Source of the DNA: Devosia sp.
GTDB lineage: Bacteria; Pseudomonadota; Alphaproteobacteria; Rhizobiales; Devosiaceae
DNA length: 40,464 nt
NCBI GenBank assembly: GCA_015234425.1
Contig: JADGNE010000024.1
Coordinates: forward strand, 1 to 40,464
Direction: 5' to 3'
In this document: positions 6,637-15,660 of the stretch, piece by piece
Position numbering within the stretch: position 1 is the first letter of the stretch
How the letters are laid out: each line of letters opens with the position of its first letter
Made by a program: the position numbers and the translations under genes
The notes under the pieces: model-generated
The model's input: only the letters and a program-made list of their open reading frames with translations
What the model was told of the DNA's origin: nothing
Databases searched by the model: none

Positions 6637-8445
6637 ATGACAGATCAAGCCGTCCCGGCGGAAAACAAGCCCGAGCAGATCATCGAAACGCCCCGGCTTG
6701 AGCCGAAACGGCTGCAGCCCCTGCGCCGTCTCCTGCCGTTCATGCTGGCCTATCCGGTGCGCCTTGGCCTTACCATATTGTTTCTTCTGGTGTCGGCATC
6801 GGCCTCGCTAGCCATCCCCGCTTTTCTGGGCGGCGTGATCGACGAAGGCTTTATTGCACAGAACCTCGACAATGTCGGCCGCTATGGCTGGTGGATCATT
6901 GCCATCGCCTTCGTCATGGCCATTGCCAGCGGCGCGCGCTTCTATTTTATCTCCGTCATCGGCGAGCGCGTCGTTGCCGATCTGCGCCAGGCGGTGTTCT
7001 CGCATCTGCTCAAGCTCGATGCGCGCTATTTTGACACCAATCGCGTCGGTGAGCTCACCAGCCGCCTCAATGGTGACACCGCCATCATCCGGGGCGCAGT
7101 GGGCTCGAGCTTCTCGCTCGCCCTGCGCTCCATGGTCTCGATCATCGGCGCGCTGGCGATGATGATTCTCACCAGCCCGGTGCTGACCGTGGCTGTCGTC
7201 ATTGCCGTGCCGGCGATCATCTTCCCGGTTATGCTCTATTCCCGCCGCCTGCGCGGCATGTCGCGCAACACCCAGGATGCCCTGGCCGATCTTTCGGCCA
7301 TGGCCACCGAAATGCTCGGCGCCACCCGCACGGTAAAATCCTTCACCCAGGAAGAGGTGCAGGCGGACATCTACCAGACGCGCACCGAAGCCAGCTATGG
7401 CGCGGAAGTCCGTCGCCTCGGCGCGCGCTCCATTCTTGTGTCGCTGGTCATTTTCCTGGGCACTTGTGCCCTTGTGGGCCTCGTGTGGTGGGGTGCCCGT
7501 GCCGTGTTCGACGGCTCCGTCACTGCCGGCCAGCTGGCCCAGTTCATGGTCTATGCCCTGATGGCCTCGGGCGCTCTGACCAATCTCTCAGAAGTTTTGG
7601 GCACGCTGCAGTCGGTGGCAGGCTCAATGGAACGTCTCACCGAAATCCTCGATACCGACGCGGTGATCCGCGATCCGGAACACCCGATTGCCCTGCCAAA
7701 GCCATTGCTCGGCACTGTCGCCTTCGAGGCCGTCGATTTCGGCTATGACCCGGCCTCCGATGATCGGGTGCTGCGCGACCTCAGCTTCACCGTGGGCAAG
7801 GGCCAGACGGTGGCATTGGTTGGCCCCTCGGGATCGGGCAAGTCGACCACGCTTTCGCTGCTGCAGAGGCTCTATGACGTCACCAGCGGCCGTATTCTCG
7901 TCGATGGCGTCGATATCCGCGATACCAGCCTCTTCGAGCTGCGCCAGCGCTTCGCCTATGTCGAGCAGGAACCGACGATCTTCGCCGGCTCGATCGCCGA
8001 CAATATCCGCTTCGGCAAGCCCGACGCCACGGAAGCCGAGATCGAGGCCGCTTCGCGCGCTGCCTTGGTCCATGACTTCGTGCTCGATCTGCCAAAGGGC
8101 TATGACACCATCGTCGGCGAACGCGGCGTCATGCTGTCGGGCGGCCAGAAACAGCGCCTCGCCATTGCCCGTGCCATCCTCAAGAACGCGCCCATCCTGC
8201 TGCTCGACGAGGCCACTAGCGCGCTCGACGCCCAGTCCGAGCGTCTCGTGCAGATGGCCCTCGAACACCTGATGCAGGGCCGCACCACGCTGGTCATTGC
8301 GCACCGCCTCGCCACCATCCGCGACGCCGACAATATCCTGGTTCTCGAAGCCGGTGAGGTCATCGACCAGGGCACCCACGACGAACTCGTCGCCAAGGGC
8401 GGCCGTTATGCCGAGCTGGCAAAACTGCAGTTCCGCGCCGAGTAG
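6637..8445 (+). CDS. ABC exporter, fused permease and ATPase (MsbA-like)
   Basis: A 602-residue half-transporter. Residues about 30-310 form the type I exporter membrane domain with six hydrophobic segments. The ATPase carries Walker A GPSGSGKST, the signature LSGGQKQR, Walker B ILLLDEATSALD and the H-loop IAHRLAT. It should act as a homodimer exporting a lipid or drug-like substrate; the substrate is not predictable. The start at 6637 is preferred because the upstream in-frame extension (from 6454) is low-complexity and overlaps the rpmE promoter region. It is divergent from rpmE. Confidence 0.88.
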   Translation: MTDQAVPAENKPEQIIETPRLEPKRLQPLRRLLPFMLAYPVRLGLTILFLLVSASASLAIPAFLGGVIDEGFIAQNLDNVGRYGWWIIAIAFVMAIASGARFYFISVIGERVVADLRQAVFSHLLKLDARYFDTNRVGELTSRLNGDTAIIRGAVGSSFSLALRSMVSIIGALAMMILTSPVLTVAVVIAVPAIIFPVMLYSRRLRGMSRNTQDALADLSAMATEMLGATRTVKSFTQEEVQADIYQTRTEASYGAEVRRLGARSILVSLVIFLGTCALVGLVWWGARAVFDGSVTAGQLAQFMVYALMASGALTNLSEVLGTLQSVAGSMERLTEILDTDAVIRDPEHPIALPKPLLGTVAFEAVDFGYDPASDDRVLRDLSFTVGKGQTVALVGPSGSGKSTTLSLLQRLYDVTSGRILVDGVDIRDTSLFELRQRFAYVEQEPTIFAGSIADNIRFGKPDATEAEIEAASRAALVHDFVLDLPKGYDTIVGERGVMLSGGQKQRLAIARAILKNAPILLLDEATSALDAQSERLVQMALEHLMQGRTTLVIAHRLATIRDADNILVLEAGEVIDQGTHDELVAKGGRYAELAKLQFRAE

Positions 8446-8508
8446 TTTGGATTTTTGAGGTGGGGCCGACTGAAGGCTCCTGCCGTGCACCACCTTCTCG
8501 GCTCTATC

Positions 8509-8682
8509 GCCCCCTCGCCCCTCAGGGGAGAGGGCGGGGTGAGGGGTGAAGGTTTTGGCGTCAATCGCACCCCCGCACCTAACCTCCCCCTGAAGAAGGG
8601 GGAGGGATCGGCCAGTGGATGTGCAGATATCGAGGGCCCCTATGGGCTCCTCCCCCTACCAGGGGGAGGTTGGGTGGGGGTA
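8509..8682. repeat. GC-rich palindromic intergenic repeats
   Basis: The 269-bp gap holds three palindromic units: CGCCCCTCAGGGG-type arms (8509-8552), CCTCCCCCT and AGGGGGAGG (about 8583-8606), and CTCCCCCT and AGGGGGAGG (about 8650-8672). They share arms with the cluster at 1837-2112. No gene is seen. Confidence 0.65.
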
Positions 8683-8714
8683 TCCAGCTCGGTCGGCGTG
8701 CAGCCGTCGGGGGA

Positions 8715-9743
8715 TTACCCTTCGGTGAGCTTGAACTCGATGCGCCGGTTGCGGCGGTAGGCTTCGTCGGTTTCGCCCGGATCAAGTGGCGCAAATTCGC
8801 CGAAGCCGGCGGCGACGAGCCGGGCGGGTGCAACGCCCTTCGAGACGAGATACTCCGCCACCGAAATGGCGCGGGCTGCCGACAGCTCCCAGTTGGACGG
8901 GAAGCGGGCATTGGAGATCGGCCGCTTGTCGGTGTGACCATCGATGCGCAGCACCCAGTTGATATCGGGTGGTATTTCCGCTTCGAGCTGCAAAATGGCA
9001 TCGGCCAGCGCGTCGAGTTCGGGCAGGCCCTCGGTGGCGATCGTCGCCTGGCCCGCAGAAAACAGCACTTCGGACTGGAAGACGAAACGATCACCCACGA
9101 CGCGCACATCGGCGCGACCTTCGAGGATCTGCCGCAAGCGCCCGAAGAAGTCGGAGCGATAGCGCGCCAAATCCTGAACGCGCTGGGCCAGCGCCACGTT
9201 GAGGCGGCGCCCGAGATCGGCGATCTGGGTGCGTGATTCGGTGTCGCGGGCCTCGGAGGCCTCGAGCGCGTTTTCCAGCGCCGCGATCTGCGTGCGCAGG
9301 GCCGCCAGCTGCTGGTTGAGCAGGGCAACTTGCGAATTGGCTTCGTCCGACAATTGCTCGGCCGCGAGCAACTCTTCCTGCAGCCCGGCAATGGTGGAAT
9401 CCCGGTCGCCCAGCCCGGCGCCGATCCCGGCCAATTGCCCGGCCAGCGCGGCGTTCTCGGCTTCGGTGGAGGAAAGCGTCGCGGTCAGAGCGGCCAGCTG
9501 GTCGGCCAGATCATCGGAGCTGGCGCGCTCGAGCTGCAGCAGTTCCGTCAGCTCGGCGATCTGGCTGTTGAGCCGGGAGAGCGCGGTATCGCGCCCCTGG
9601 ATTTCCTGGCCGAGGAAAAACTGCGTCAGCATGAACAGGCTGAGCATGAAGATGATGACCAGCAAAAGGCTGGACAGCGCATCGACGAACCCGGGCCAGT
9701 AATTGGCCTCCTGCCGCCTGCGGGAGCGGGTCGAGCCTGCCAT
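8715..9743 (-). CDS. OmpA/MotB-like peptidoglycan-binding membrane protein
   Basis: A 342-residue protein with a short cytoplasmic N-terminus and one membrane helix at residues about 22-43. An aspartate (D21) sits at its start, in the position of the proton-binding Asp of MotB. A long predicted coiled coil follows (about 48-180, rich in Ala, Leu, Gln and Glu), then a C-terminal OmpA domain (about 225-342; RIDGHTDKRP, NWELSAARAISVAEYL, GFGEFAPLDP and NRRIEFKL). It should be the anchored partner of the MotA/TolQ-like protein encoded three bases upstream, forming a proton-driven complex spanning inner membrane to peptidoglycan. It is not part of a flagellar cluster here. Confidence 0.85.
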   Translation of the reverse strand: MAGSTRSRRRQEANYWPGFVDALSSLLLVIIFMLSLFMLTQFFLGQEIQGRDTALSRLNSQIAELTELLQLERASSDDLADQLAALTATLSSTEAENAALAGQLAGIGAGLGDRDSTIAGLQEELLAAEQLSDEANSQVALLNQQLAALRTQIAALENALEASEARDTESRTQIADLGRRLNVALAQRVQDLARYRSDFFGRLRQILEGRADVRVVGDRFVFQSEVLFSAGQATIATEGLPELDALADAILQLEAEIPPDINWVLRIDGHTDKRPISNARFPSNWELSAARAISVAEYLVSKGVAPARLVAAGFGEFAPLDPGETDEAYRRNRRIEFKLTEG

Positions 9744-9746
9744 GGC

Positions 9747-10736
9747 CTAGTCCCGGCGCTCGGTCTGGTCGGCCTCGTTGAGCATGGCCTTGATCAGGTC
9801 GCGCAGCTTCTTGTTGGTTTCGCCCTGCTCGTTGATATAGCGCCGGAGATCGTCCTGCTCGGTGCGGATATGCTTGACCAGCCCGTCGATGCCGCGGGCC
9901 AGCTCGGCCATGGCACGGATCGCGTTCTGGGAGGAATTCTGGCTCTGCATGGTGGCGCCGATGCTGTCGATCATCGCCTGCATGTCCGGGCCGCCGGCAT
10001 TGGCCTGCATGGCACTGACAGGATGGTCGAGCTCGGTCATGGAGGTCATCCAGTCTTCGAGATCGGTGTAGAAAGCGTTCTGCGCCTGGCTTGTCTGGAG
10101 GTCGAGAAAGCCCAGAACCAGCGAGCCGGCAAGGCCGAACAGCGAGGAGGAGAACGCGGTGCCCATGCCGCCCAGCGGGGCCGCAAGGCCTTCCTTGAGA
10201 TTAGCAAACAGCGCGCCGCTGTCGCTCGAGGTCACGTCCAGCGCATTAATGACGCCAGCCACCGAGGTCACGGTTTCAAGCAGACCGTAAAACGTGCCCA
10301 TGAGGCCGAGGAAGACCAGAAGGCCGGTGAGATAGCGCGACGTGTCCTTGGCCTCGTCGAGGCGATTGCCCACTGAGTCGAGGATGGAACGCATGGAGGA
10401 GGGCGTAATGATCGCCTCACCGATGCGCTCGCGCAAAAGGCCGGCAACCGGCGCCAGCAGAATCGGCGGGCGCACATTGGTGGTGGTGCCGTCCTGGAGG
10501 GAATTGACCCATTTCACTTCCGGGAACAGCCGGAAAATCTGGCGGAAACTGAGGAAGATGCCCACGAACAGGGCAAAGAAGATCATCGAGTTGATGAACG
10601 GGTTGGCCCAGAAAAAGCTCGTGATCTGGGTGAACAGGATCGCCCCCACCAGCGCCACCAGCACCAGAAAGATCACGATCTTGACGAGATAAACCGTCGG
10701 ACTGGCCAGATGATAGGGATCGTAACCTTGCGACAT
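9747..10736 (-). CDS. MotA/TolQ/ExbB-like proton channel protein
   Basis: A 329-residue protein with membrane segments at residues about 18-40, 45-63, 135-160 and 190-212. The last two flank a TolQ/ExbB core (GLLVFLGLMGTFYGLLETV, then APLGGMGTAFSSSLFGLAGSLVLGFLDLQ). The C-terminus is a cytoplasmic helix. It ends three bases before the OmpA/MotB-like gene, so the two form an operon. The pair is conserved next to the IMPase and aldolase genes in this group of bacteria as far as I recall, which argues for a housekeeping cell-envelope role rather than motility. Confidence 0.85.
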   Translation of the reverse strand: MSQGYDPYHLASPTVYLVKIVIFLVLVALVGAILFTQITSFFWANPFINSMIFFALFVGIFLSFRQIFRLFPEVKWVNSLQDGTTTNVRPPILLAPVAGLLRERIGEAIITPSSMRSILDSVGNRLDEAKDTSRYLTGLLVFLGLMGTFYGLLETVTSVAGVINALDVTSSDSGALFANLKEGLAAPLGGMGTAFSSSLFGLAGSLVLGFLDLQTSQAQNAFYTDLEDWMTSMTELDHPVSAMQANAGGPDMQAMIDSIGATMQSQNSSQNAIRAMAELARGIDGLVKHIRTEQDDLRRYINEQGETNKKLRDLIKAMLNEADQTERRD

Positions 10737-10827
10737 CGTGCCTTTGCCCTGTCCCGCCTAACGCAAATCAACCGCCCCGGACTCTAGAGGCGGCTGATAG
10801 AGGTGACAATGGAAAAGCTTAACGCCT

Positions 10828-10870
10828 GTCGGGGCGTCAGTATGGCAGCCGGAGAGATTTGCGCCCCGAC
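10828..10870 (-). terminator. Possible hairpin downstream of the IMPase gene
   Basis: GTCGGGGCG and CGCCCCGAC form a 9-bp stem with a 25-base loop just after the IMPase stop codon. No T-run follows, so termination is uncertain. Confidence 0.3.
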
Positions 10871-10882
10871 CGGTGCCCGGCC

Positions 10883-11677
10883 TTACTGGATGGCCTTGAG
10901 TTCTTTCATCATGGCGCCATGCAGGATTTCATTGCCAGCGACGATCTGGCCGTTCCAGACCGAACCGGGCTGGCCGGCGTAGTCGGTGACGAGGCCACCG
11001 GCCTCCTTGACCATGAGCAGGCCCGGCGCCACGTCCCAGGGCTTGAGACCGGCTTCCCAAAGCGCGTCAAAGCGGCCGGAGGCGAGCCAGGCCATGTCGA
11101 CCGCGATCGAGCCGGAGCGGCGGATGCCGGCGACGGCCGGGTTGATATGGGCCAGCTGGCGCAACTGCAGGCCGTCATTGGACGTGCCCTGGGTCTTGAT
11201 GCCTGTGGAGATCACCGCATCGGACAGGTGGCGGCGGGCCGCAACGCGCAGGCGCTTGCGGTCGGCGAGCCAGGCCCCACCGCCCTTTTCGGCGGTATAG
11301 AGCTCATCCATGATTGGGTTGTAGATCACCGAGGCGACAATATCGTCGCCGCGCTGCAGTGCGATGGCGACCGCAAACAGCGGAATGCCATGCAGGAAAT
11401 TGGTGGTGCCATCGAGCGGATCGATGATCCAGGTATGCTGGCCGTCGGTGCCCTTCACCTCGCCGCCTTCTTCCATCAGGAAGGAATAGGTCGGGCGCGC
11501 CTTGCGCAGTTCGTCAAAGACGATCTGCTCGGCCTTGATGTCGGCCTTGGAGACGAAATCGGCCGGACCTTTTCGCGACACCTGCAGGTTCTCGACCTCG
11601 TTGAAGTCGCGAGACAGCGATTTGCCGGCCTTGAAGGCTGCGTTGACCATGACGGTGAGAAGGGCGGAACGCGCCAT
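10883..11677 (-). CDS. Inositol monophosphatase family protein
   Basis: A 264-residue IMPase-fold phosphatase starting MARSALLTVMVNAAFKAGK. Metal-binding motifs are intact: EEGG (about residue 68), WIIDPLDGTTNF (about 80-91) and WDVAPGLLMVKEAGG (about 212-226). These coordinate Mg2+ and hydrolyse phosphate monoesters such as inositol 1-phosphate, in a SuhB-like role. The family also includes 3'-phosphoadenosine phosphatases, so the substrate is not fixed. The upstream in-frame extension to 11755 lacks family similarity. Confidence 0.9.
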   Translation of the reverse strand: MARSALLTVMVNAAFKAGKSLSRDFNEVENLQVSRKGPADFVSKADIKAEQIVFDELRKARPTYSFLMEEGGEVKGTDGQHTWIIDPLDGTTNFLHGIPLFAVAIALQRGDDIVASVIYNPIMDELYTAEKGGGAWLADRKRLRVAARRHLSDAVISTGIKTQGTSNDGLQLRQLAHINPAVAGIRRSGSIAVDMAWLASGRFDALWEAGLKPWDVAPGLLMVKEAGGLVTDYAGQPGSVWNGQIVAGNEILHGAMMKELKAIQ

Positions 11678-11813
11678 TATATTGTGCTCGCTTGGCTCAT
11701 GCGGCCGGTGATGCGCCGCCGGGACCAAAGCCCGCCGCAGCGCCGGATGGACCACAAGGTCCTGCCGCTGATTGAAAGTGTGGCGGGCTTATTGCCCCAG
11801 AACGCGCGCTCGT

Positions 11814-12989
11814 TCAAGGGTCTTGGGCCTCTGCTTCGTCCTCGGCCGGTGTGGTTTCGGCTTCGGGCGCTTCGTCTGCCGGGTCCTCGGCGCTGCTCTC
11901 GGGCGTCTCATCGGCCGCCGGGGCGGCTTCCTCGGGCGCAGGGTTGACCACCTGGCTCGGCGCGTTTTCGGGATCGGTCGGCGCCGGCAACAGCGGGCCG
12001 ATGATCTCGGCTGGCGGCGGGCTGGCGCTTTCCGTCTGGGCGCGCGGCGGGTTTTCTGGCCAGAAGCGGGCGCGCTCCTCGGCCCGGGCCAGCGCCTCGG
12101 GGGGGATGGAGACCAGCAGGCGGTCGAGCGAAGGATCGGTCAGACCCTGCCGACGCGCCAGTGCGCGCCACATGGCCGCAGTCTCCAGATCGAGTGTCGT
12201 GCCTTCGCCCACGGCCATCAGCTTGGACAGGCGGTTTTGCGCCACGGGATTGCCCGCTTCTGCAGCGCGCAGATACCAGGACGCCGCCGCTTCAATATCG
12301 CGTTCGATGCCCTGGCCGAGATAGAGCAGGGTGGCATAGTCGACCTGCGCATCGGCGAGGCCTTCTTCGGCGGCAAGCCCGATATAGCGCGCGCCCTCTT
12401 CGGCATTTGGCGCGACGCCCGCGCCCTCGATCAGCATCGAGCCGTAATCATAGAGCGCTTCGGGCAGCTCGGCCTCGGCCGCCTCGCGCATCAGCCGCGC
12501 CGCGGTAGTGAGGCTCGGCTCGGCATAAATGCCCTCCACATGAAGGAGGGCCATATTGTATTTTGCCGGCGCATAACCGGCTTCAGCCGCCTTGGCGAAC
12601 AGCTCGGCAGCGCGCTTGCGATCTTTTTCGACGCCCACACCATCCTGGTAGAGAATGCCGAGCTCGAAAGTCGCCAGCGTGTCGCCATTGCCCGCGGCCA
12701 GCTTGTACCAGCCGGCAGCACGCTCGTGGTTCTGCGCGACGCCAAGGCCCTTGGCATAAAGCTCGGCGATCAGCGTCTGCGCGGCCGCGTCGCCCTGTTC
12801 GGCGCGTGGCAGCGCCAGCTCGAGGGCGGAGAGGAAATAGCCCCGCTGGAAAGCCCCAAAGGCGTAATCGACATTTTCGGGCGTGCCGAACACGGCATTG
12901 CTGATCGCCTCGGCATCACTCGACTGCGCCACGGCCGGCTGCACGAGGCAGAGGCAGGCGATGGCCAGGAAGCGGGCGCGCCGCGTCAT
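11814..12989 (-). CDS. Secreted Sel1-like (TPR) repeat protein
   Basis: A 391-residue protein with an N-terminal signal peptide (MTRRARFLAIACLCLVQPAVA). Seven or so Sel1 repeats follow between residues about 45 and 290, for example AAGWYKLAAGNGDTLATFEL and AASWYLRAAEAGNPVAQNRL. The C-terminal 100 residues are low-complexity, rich in Pro, Glu and Ala. Sel1 proteins form solenoid scaffolds; in alphaproteobacteria periplasmic members bind envelope enzymes or signalling proteins. The start codon overlaps the stop of the ThiE-like gene by four bases, so the two are translationally coupled. Confidence 0.85.
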   Translation of the reverse strand: MTRRARFLAIACLCLVQPAVAQSSDAEAISNAVFGTPENVDYAFGAFQRGYFLSALELALPRAEQGDAAAQTLIAELYAKGLGVAQNHERAAGWYKLAAGNGDTLATFELGILYQDGVGVEKDRKRAAELFAKAAEAGYAPAKYNMALLHVEGIYAEPSLTTAARLMREAAEAELPEALYDYGSMLIEGAGVAPNAEEGARYIGLAAEEGLADAQVDYATLLYLGQGIERDIEAAASWYLRAAEAGNPVAQNRLSKLMAVGEGTTLDLETAAMWRALARRQGLTDPSLDRLLVSIPPEALARAEERARFWPENPPRAQTESASPPPAEIIGPLLPAPTDPENAPSQVVNPAPEEAAPAADETPESSAEDPADEAPEAETTPAEDEAEAQDP

Positions 12990-13591
12990 GCGTTTTCCTG
13001 TGTTGCATCGGCGAGGGCCGCGAGGGCCTTAGCCGGATCGGCAGCAGACCACACGCTGTCCGAGAGCGCGACGAATTCTGCCCCGGTGGCCGTGATCGCA
13101 CCCGGTTGTGCCGCGGGATCGGAATGGACTGCCGGAATTTCAAACGTCTCGGCCCACCACTGGGCAAATTCGGCGGCGTCCTTGTCCGGCGCGCCTCCGA
13201 CGGGCCCGAAAAACACGTAATCGACGTCGAGTTCGCCGAAGCTCATCGCGTCATGGCGCGAGCTCACGGCGCCTGCGCCGACAATGCCATTGGGCTTGAG
13301 GCCATCGACGGCGGCGCGGATTGCCTTGGTGCCACCCTCGCTGACGTGAACGCCATCGGCGCCGAGGCGGCGCGCGAGTTCGACGTCATTTTCGAGGAGC
13401 ACGGCGGCGCCGGCGGCCTGGCCGATCTGCACCACGCGCTCGGAGAGACGGGAATAGTCCTCGTCGCCCATCGTGCCGCGCTGCACCAGAATGGCCGCGA
13501 CTTCAGGGCCCGCCAGCACGGCCATCAAACGGCGCGGAAACTCGACAAGGTCCGGATCGGCAGGGGTAATGAGATAGATTTGGGGAGCCAT
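12986..13591 (-). CDS. Thiamine phosphate synthase-like protein (divergent ThiE)
   Basis: A 201-residue TIM-barrel protein. GADGVHVSEG (about 98-107), GAGAVSSRHDAM and DVDYVFFGPVGG match the ThiE fold. The usual QxRxK substrate motif near the N-terminus is replaced by VQRGTMGDE, and the C-terminal glycine loops that hold the phosphate are altered. The protein may therefore not make thiamine phosphate. No TPP riboswitch was seen upstream. Its neighbours, an aldolase and a Sel1 protein, give no thiamine context. I keep the family call but not the gene symbol. Confidence 0.7.
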   Translation of the reverse strand: MAPQIYLITPADPDLVEFPRRLMAVLAGPEVAAILVQRGTMGDEDYSRLSERVVQIGQAAGAAVLLENDVELARRLGADGVHVSEGGTKAIRAAVDGLKPNGIVGAGAVSSRHDAMSFGELDVDYVFFGPVGGAPDKDAAEFAQWWAETFEIPAVHSDPAAQPGAITATGAEFVALSDSVWSAADPAKALAALADATQENA

Positions 13592-13629
13592 GAAAAACCC
13601 GACTTGCGACGCTGCAATTCCCTAGTCTG

Positions 13630-13661
13630 TCATTGGGGCAGAAAGGGGACCCTTTCTCCAA
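13630..13661. repeat. Inverted repeat between the aldolase and ThiE-like genes
   Basis: AGAAAGGG and CCCTTTCT flanked by ATTGG and CCAAT form an interrupted palindrome. It could be an intergenic repeat or operator. No family is recognised. Confidence 0.4.
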
Positions 13662-13730
13662 TAGGGCAAGGGCAGGGTGCTGGCAATGGAAGCCCGCCGA
13701 CGCATGGCCGGGGAGCCCGCGCAATAAAAA

Positions 13731-13752
13731 ACGCGCTCCCGGGGGAGCGCGT
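13731..13752 (-). terminator. Rho-independent terminator of the aldolase gene
   Basis: ACGCGCTCCC pairs with GGGAGCGCGT, and the minus-strand stem continues into TTTTTTATTG, just after the aldolase stop codon. Confidence 0.8.
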
Positions 13753-13781
13753 AAAGTGGGTCAGAAGGTTGACGGTAAAAC

Positions 13782-14810
13782 TCAGGCAGCGCGATCGATG
13801 GCGTTGCTCCACTGGCCCAGCGCAGCCAGCGAGTTCATCTTGGCGCGATGGGTAAAGGCGGCCTGTGCAGCCGGGAAGTTCTCGCGGCGGCCGGCCCAGG
13901 TGCGCAGCGCCACGTTCTGCAGGGCGCGGCCATAGGAGAAGGTCAGCGGCCAGGGCTTGTTGCCGATCTGGTTCATTGCCGACAGATGGGCCGTTGCTTC
14001 TTCGTCGGTCTGGCCGCCGGAGAGGAAGGCAATGCCCGGAACGGCGGCCGGCACATGCTCCTTGAGCACTTCGACGGTACGGCGCGCCACTTCCTCAACG
14101 CTCGGACGGTCGCGCGAGTTGATGCCCGGCAGCACCATGTTGGGCTTGAGCAGCATGCCGGCGAGGTCAACGCCAGCCAGGCGCAGTTCCTTGAACACGT
14201 TCTCGAGCACGTCGCCGGTCACCTGGGCGCAACGCTCCAGCGAATGATTGCCCGGCTCGCCGTCGCCAACCACTTCCGGCTCGACGATCGGCACGATGCC
14301 GGCTTCCTGGCAGAGCATGGCGTAGCGGGCCAGCGAGTGGGCATTGGCGCGGATATTGTTGCGGGTCGGGGCGATGTCATTGATGGTGATGACGGCGCGC
14401 CACTTGGCAAAGCCGGCACCCAGATGGGCATACTGCTCGAGGCGCTGGCGCAGGCCATCAAGACCTTCGGTGATCTTTTCGCCGGTATCGCCCGGCATGG
14501 GGAACGCGCCGCGATCGACCTTGATGCCGGGAATGCAATCGGCATCAGCGAGAATGGCGCGGAACGGCGTGCCGTCGGCAGCTTCCTGCTTGAGGGTTTC
14601 TTCGGTGAGAATCACGCCCGAAACATAGTCGCGCATCGCCTCGGTGGAGCGGAACAGCATCTCGCGATAGTCGCGGCGCAGATCGAGCGAATTGGGCAGG
14701 TTGATCTTGGCAAAACGCTTGGCGATCGTGCCTTCGGACTCGTCGGCGGCCAGGATGCCCTTGCCAGTTTCCATCAACTTCTGGGCGATGGAGTTAAGCG
14801 ACTTTGTCAT
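13782..14810 (-). CDS. Class I fructose-bisphosphate aldolase
   Basis: The ATG at 14810 has GAGGGT upstream and gives 342 residues beginning MTKSLNSIAQKLMETGKGILAA, followed by ADESEGT. GKGILAADES is the hallmark of the eukaryotic-type class I aldolase. PIVEPEVV and the Schiff-base lysine segment (GMLLKPNMVLPG) are also present, as is AFLSGGQTDEEA, the loop that binds the C1 phosphate. It cleaves fructose 1,6-bisphosphate in glycolysis or the reverse in gluconeogenesis, without a metal. The longer frame to 14840 has no family residues. Confidence 0.93.
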   Translation of the reverse strand: MTKSLNSIAQKLMETGKGILAADESEGTIAKRFAKINLPNSLDLRRDYREMLFRSTEAMRDYVSGVILTEETLKQEAADGTPFRAILADADCIPGIKVDRGAFPMPGDTGEKITEGLDGLRQRLEQYAHLGAGFAKWRAVITINDIAPTRNNIRANAHSLARYAMLCQEAGIVPIVEPEVVGDGEPGNHSLERCAQVTGDVLENVFKELRLAGVDLAGMLLKPNMVLPGINSRDRPSVEEVARRTVEVLKEHVPAAVPGIAFLSGGQTDEEATAHLSAMNQIGNKPWPLTFSYGRALQNVALRTWAGRRENFPAAQAAFTHRAKMNSLAALGQWSNAIDRAA

Positions 14811-15013
14811 GGTGACCCTCATTGGAAGCGGTCCGGTCACATTAGACTTTGGTTTTTGCGCTTTCGATTAGACCTGCGGATATAAGACGAAAGGCTAGCG
14901 CGGAAGACGCAACTATCGGGGGAACTTTCCGCGCAACTGTGACGTCGCGCGCATGCGCAACTCCGCCGCGTGCACAGTGCATGTCTGCGTCGCGCCGAAA
15001 GCGCAGCTTTGCG

Positions 15014-15049
15014 AAAAGAAAAAAGGCCAGCGCCATTGGGGCGCCGGCC
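15014..15049 (-). terminator. Rho-independent terminator of the DUF2948 gene
   Basis: GGCCGGCGCC and GGCGCTGGCC arms on the minus strand, with one mismatch, are followed by TTTTTTCTTTTCG ten bases after the stop codon region. Confidence 0.75.
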
Positions 15050-15058
15050 GAAGCGACA

Positions 15059-15493
15059 TCAGTCCAGCGCGTGTGCCGGTTTGGCGGCGGCAGCCCAGAC
15101 GGCCCCGAGATCGCCCAGCCGTGCTTCAAGGCATTCGACCTGAAGGCGCACCGTGCCGCCCCCCGCAAAGGTTAGTTCCACTACGCCCGAAACGCCATCG
15201 GCGCCGGGGGCGAAAGTGATGGCCAGCAACTCCAGCACGCCTTCGGGCGCATTGGGATCAAAGCCGGCAAAGGCGACATGTTCGACCCGGTCGAAATGCA
15301 GGCCTGCCCGTTTGCGCAGACCCTTGCTGCGCGGCGCTGTGCTGGTCCAGTCGTAGCGGTTCATCAGCAGGGCGAAGCGCCGGTCGCGACGCGCATAGCC
15401 CATGTCGACAACCCTCACCACGGCATCCTGCACATGGGCAGAAATGACGGCGAGATCTTCGTCATCGAGGGCAAGGAGCTTGAGATCGGTCAT
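15059..15493 (-). CDS. DUF2948 family protein
   Basis: A 144-residue protein opening MTDLKLLALDDEDLAVISAH. The segments QDAVVRV, RRFALLMNRYDW and GGTVRLQVECLEARLGDLG are the DUF2948 signature. The family is alphaproteobacterial and is usually next to murA, as it is here on the same strand downstream of it. The function is unknown; the murA link suggests a role near peptidoglycan precursor synthesis or simple operon membership. Confidence 0.85.
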   Translation of the reverse strand: MTDLKLLALDDEDLAVISAHVQDAVVRVVDMGYARRDRRFALLMNRYDWTSTAPRSKGLRKRAGLHFDRVEHVAFAGFDPNAPEGVLELLAITFAPGADGVSGVVELTFAGGGTVRLQVECLEARLGDLGAVWAAAAKPAHALD

Positions 15494-15660
15494 GAATAGG
15501 CCCTGGAAATTGTTCTGACCTTTATCTGGTCACGCCGGGATAAAACTACAAGTTCAGGGAAGTCCGGGCAATGGCGGGGGCGTTTGCGCCCCGGCCGGAT
15601 TTTTGATTCGGGCTTCGCCCTTTGGACGGCGGCCCGCCCTTCGAGCACAGCTCTTCGGGC

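Noticed and set aside
8715..10736. MotA/OmpA pair as a Zorya defence system
   Set aside because: No ZorC, ZorD or ZorE-type genes are adjacent, and the pair lies in the core genome next to housekeeping genes.
12980..13800. TPP riboswitch before the ThiE-like gene
   Set aside because: No CTGAGA-type motif or thi-box structure is visible between the aldolase terminator and the gene.
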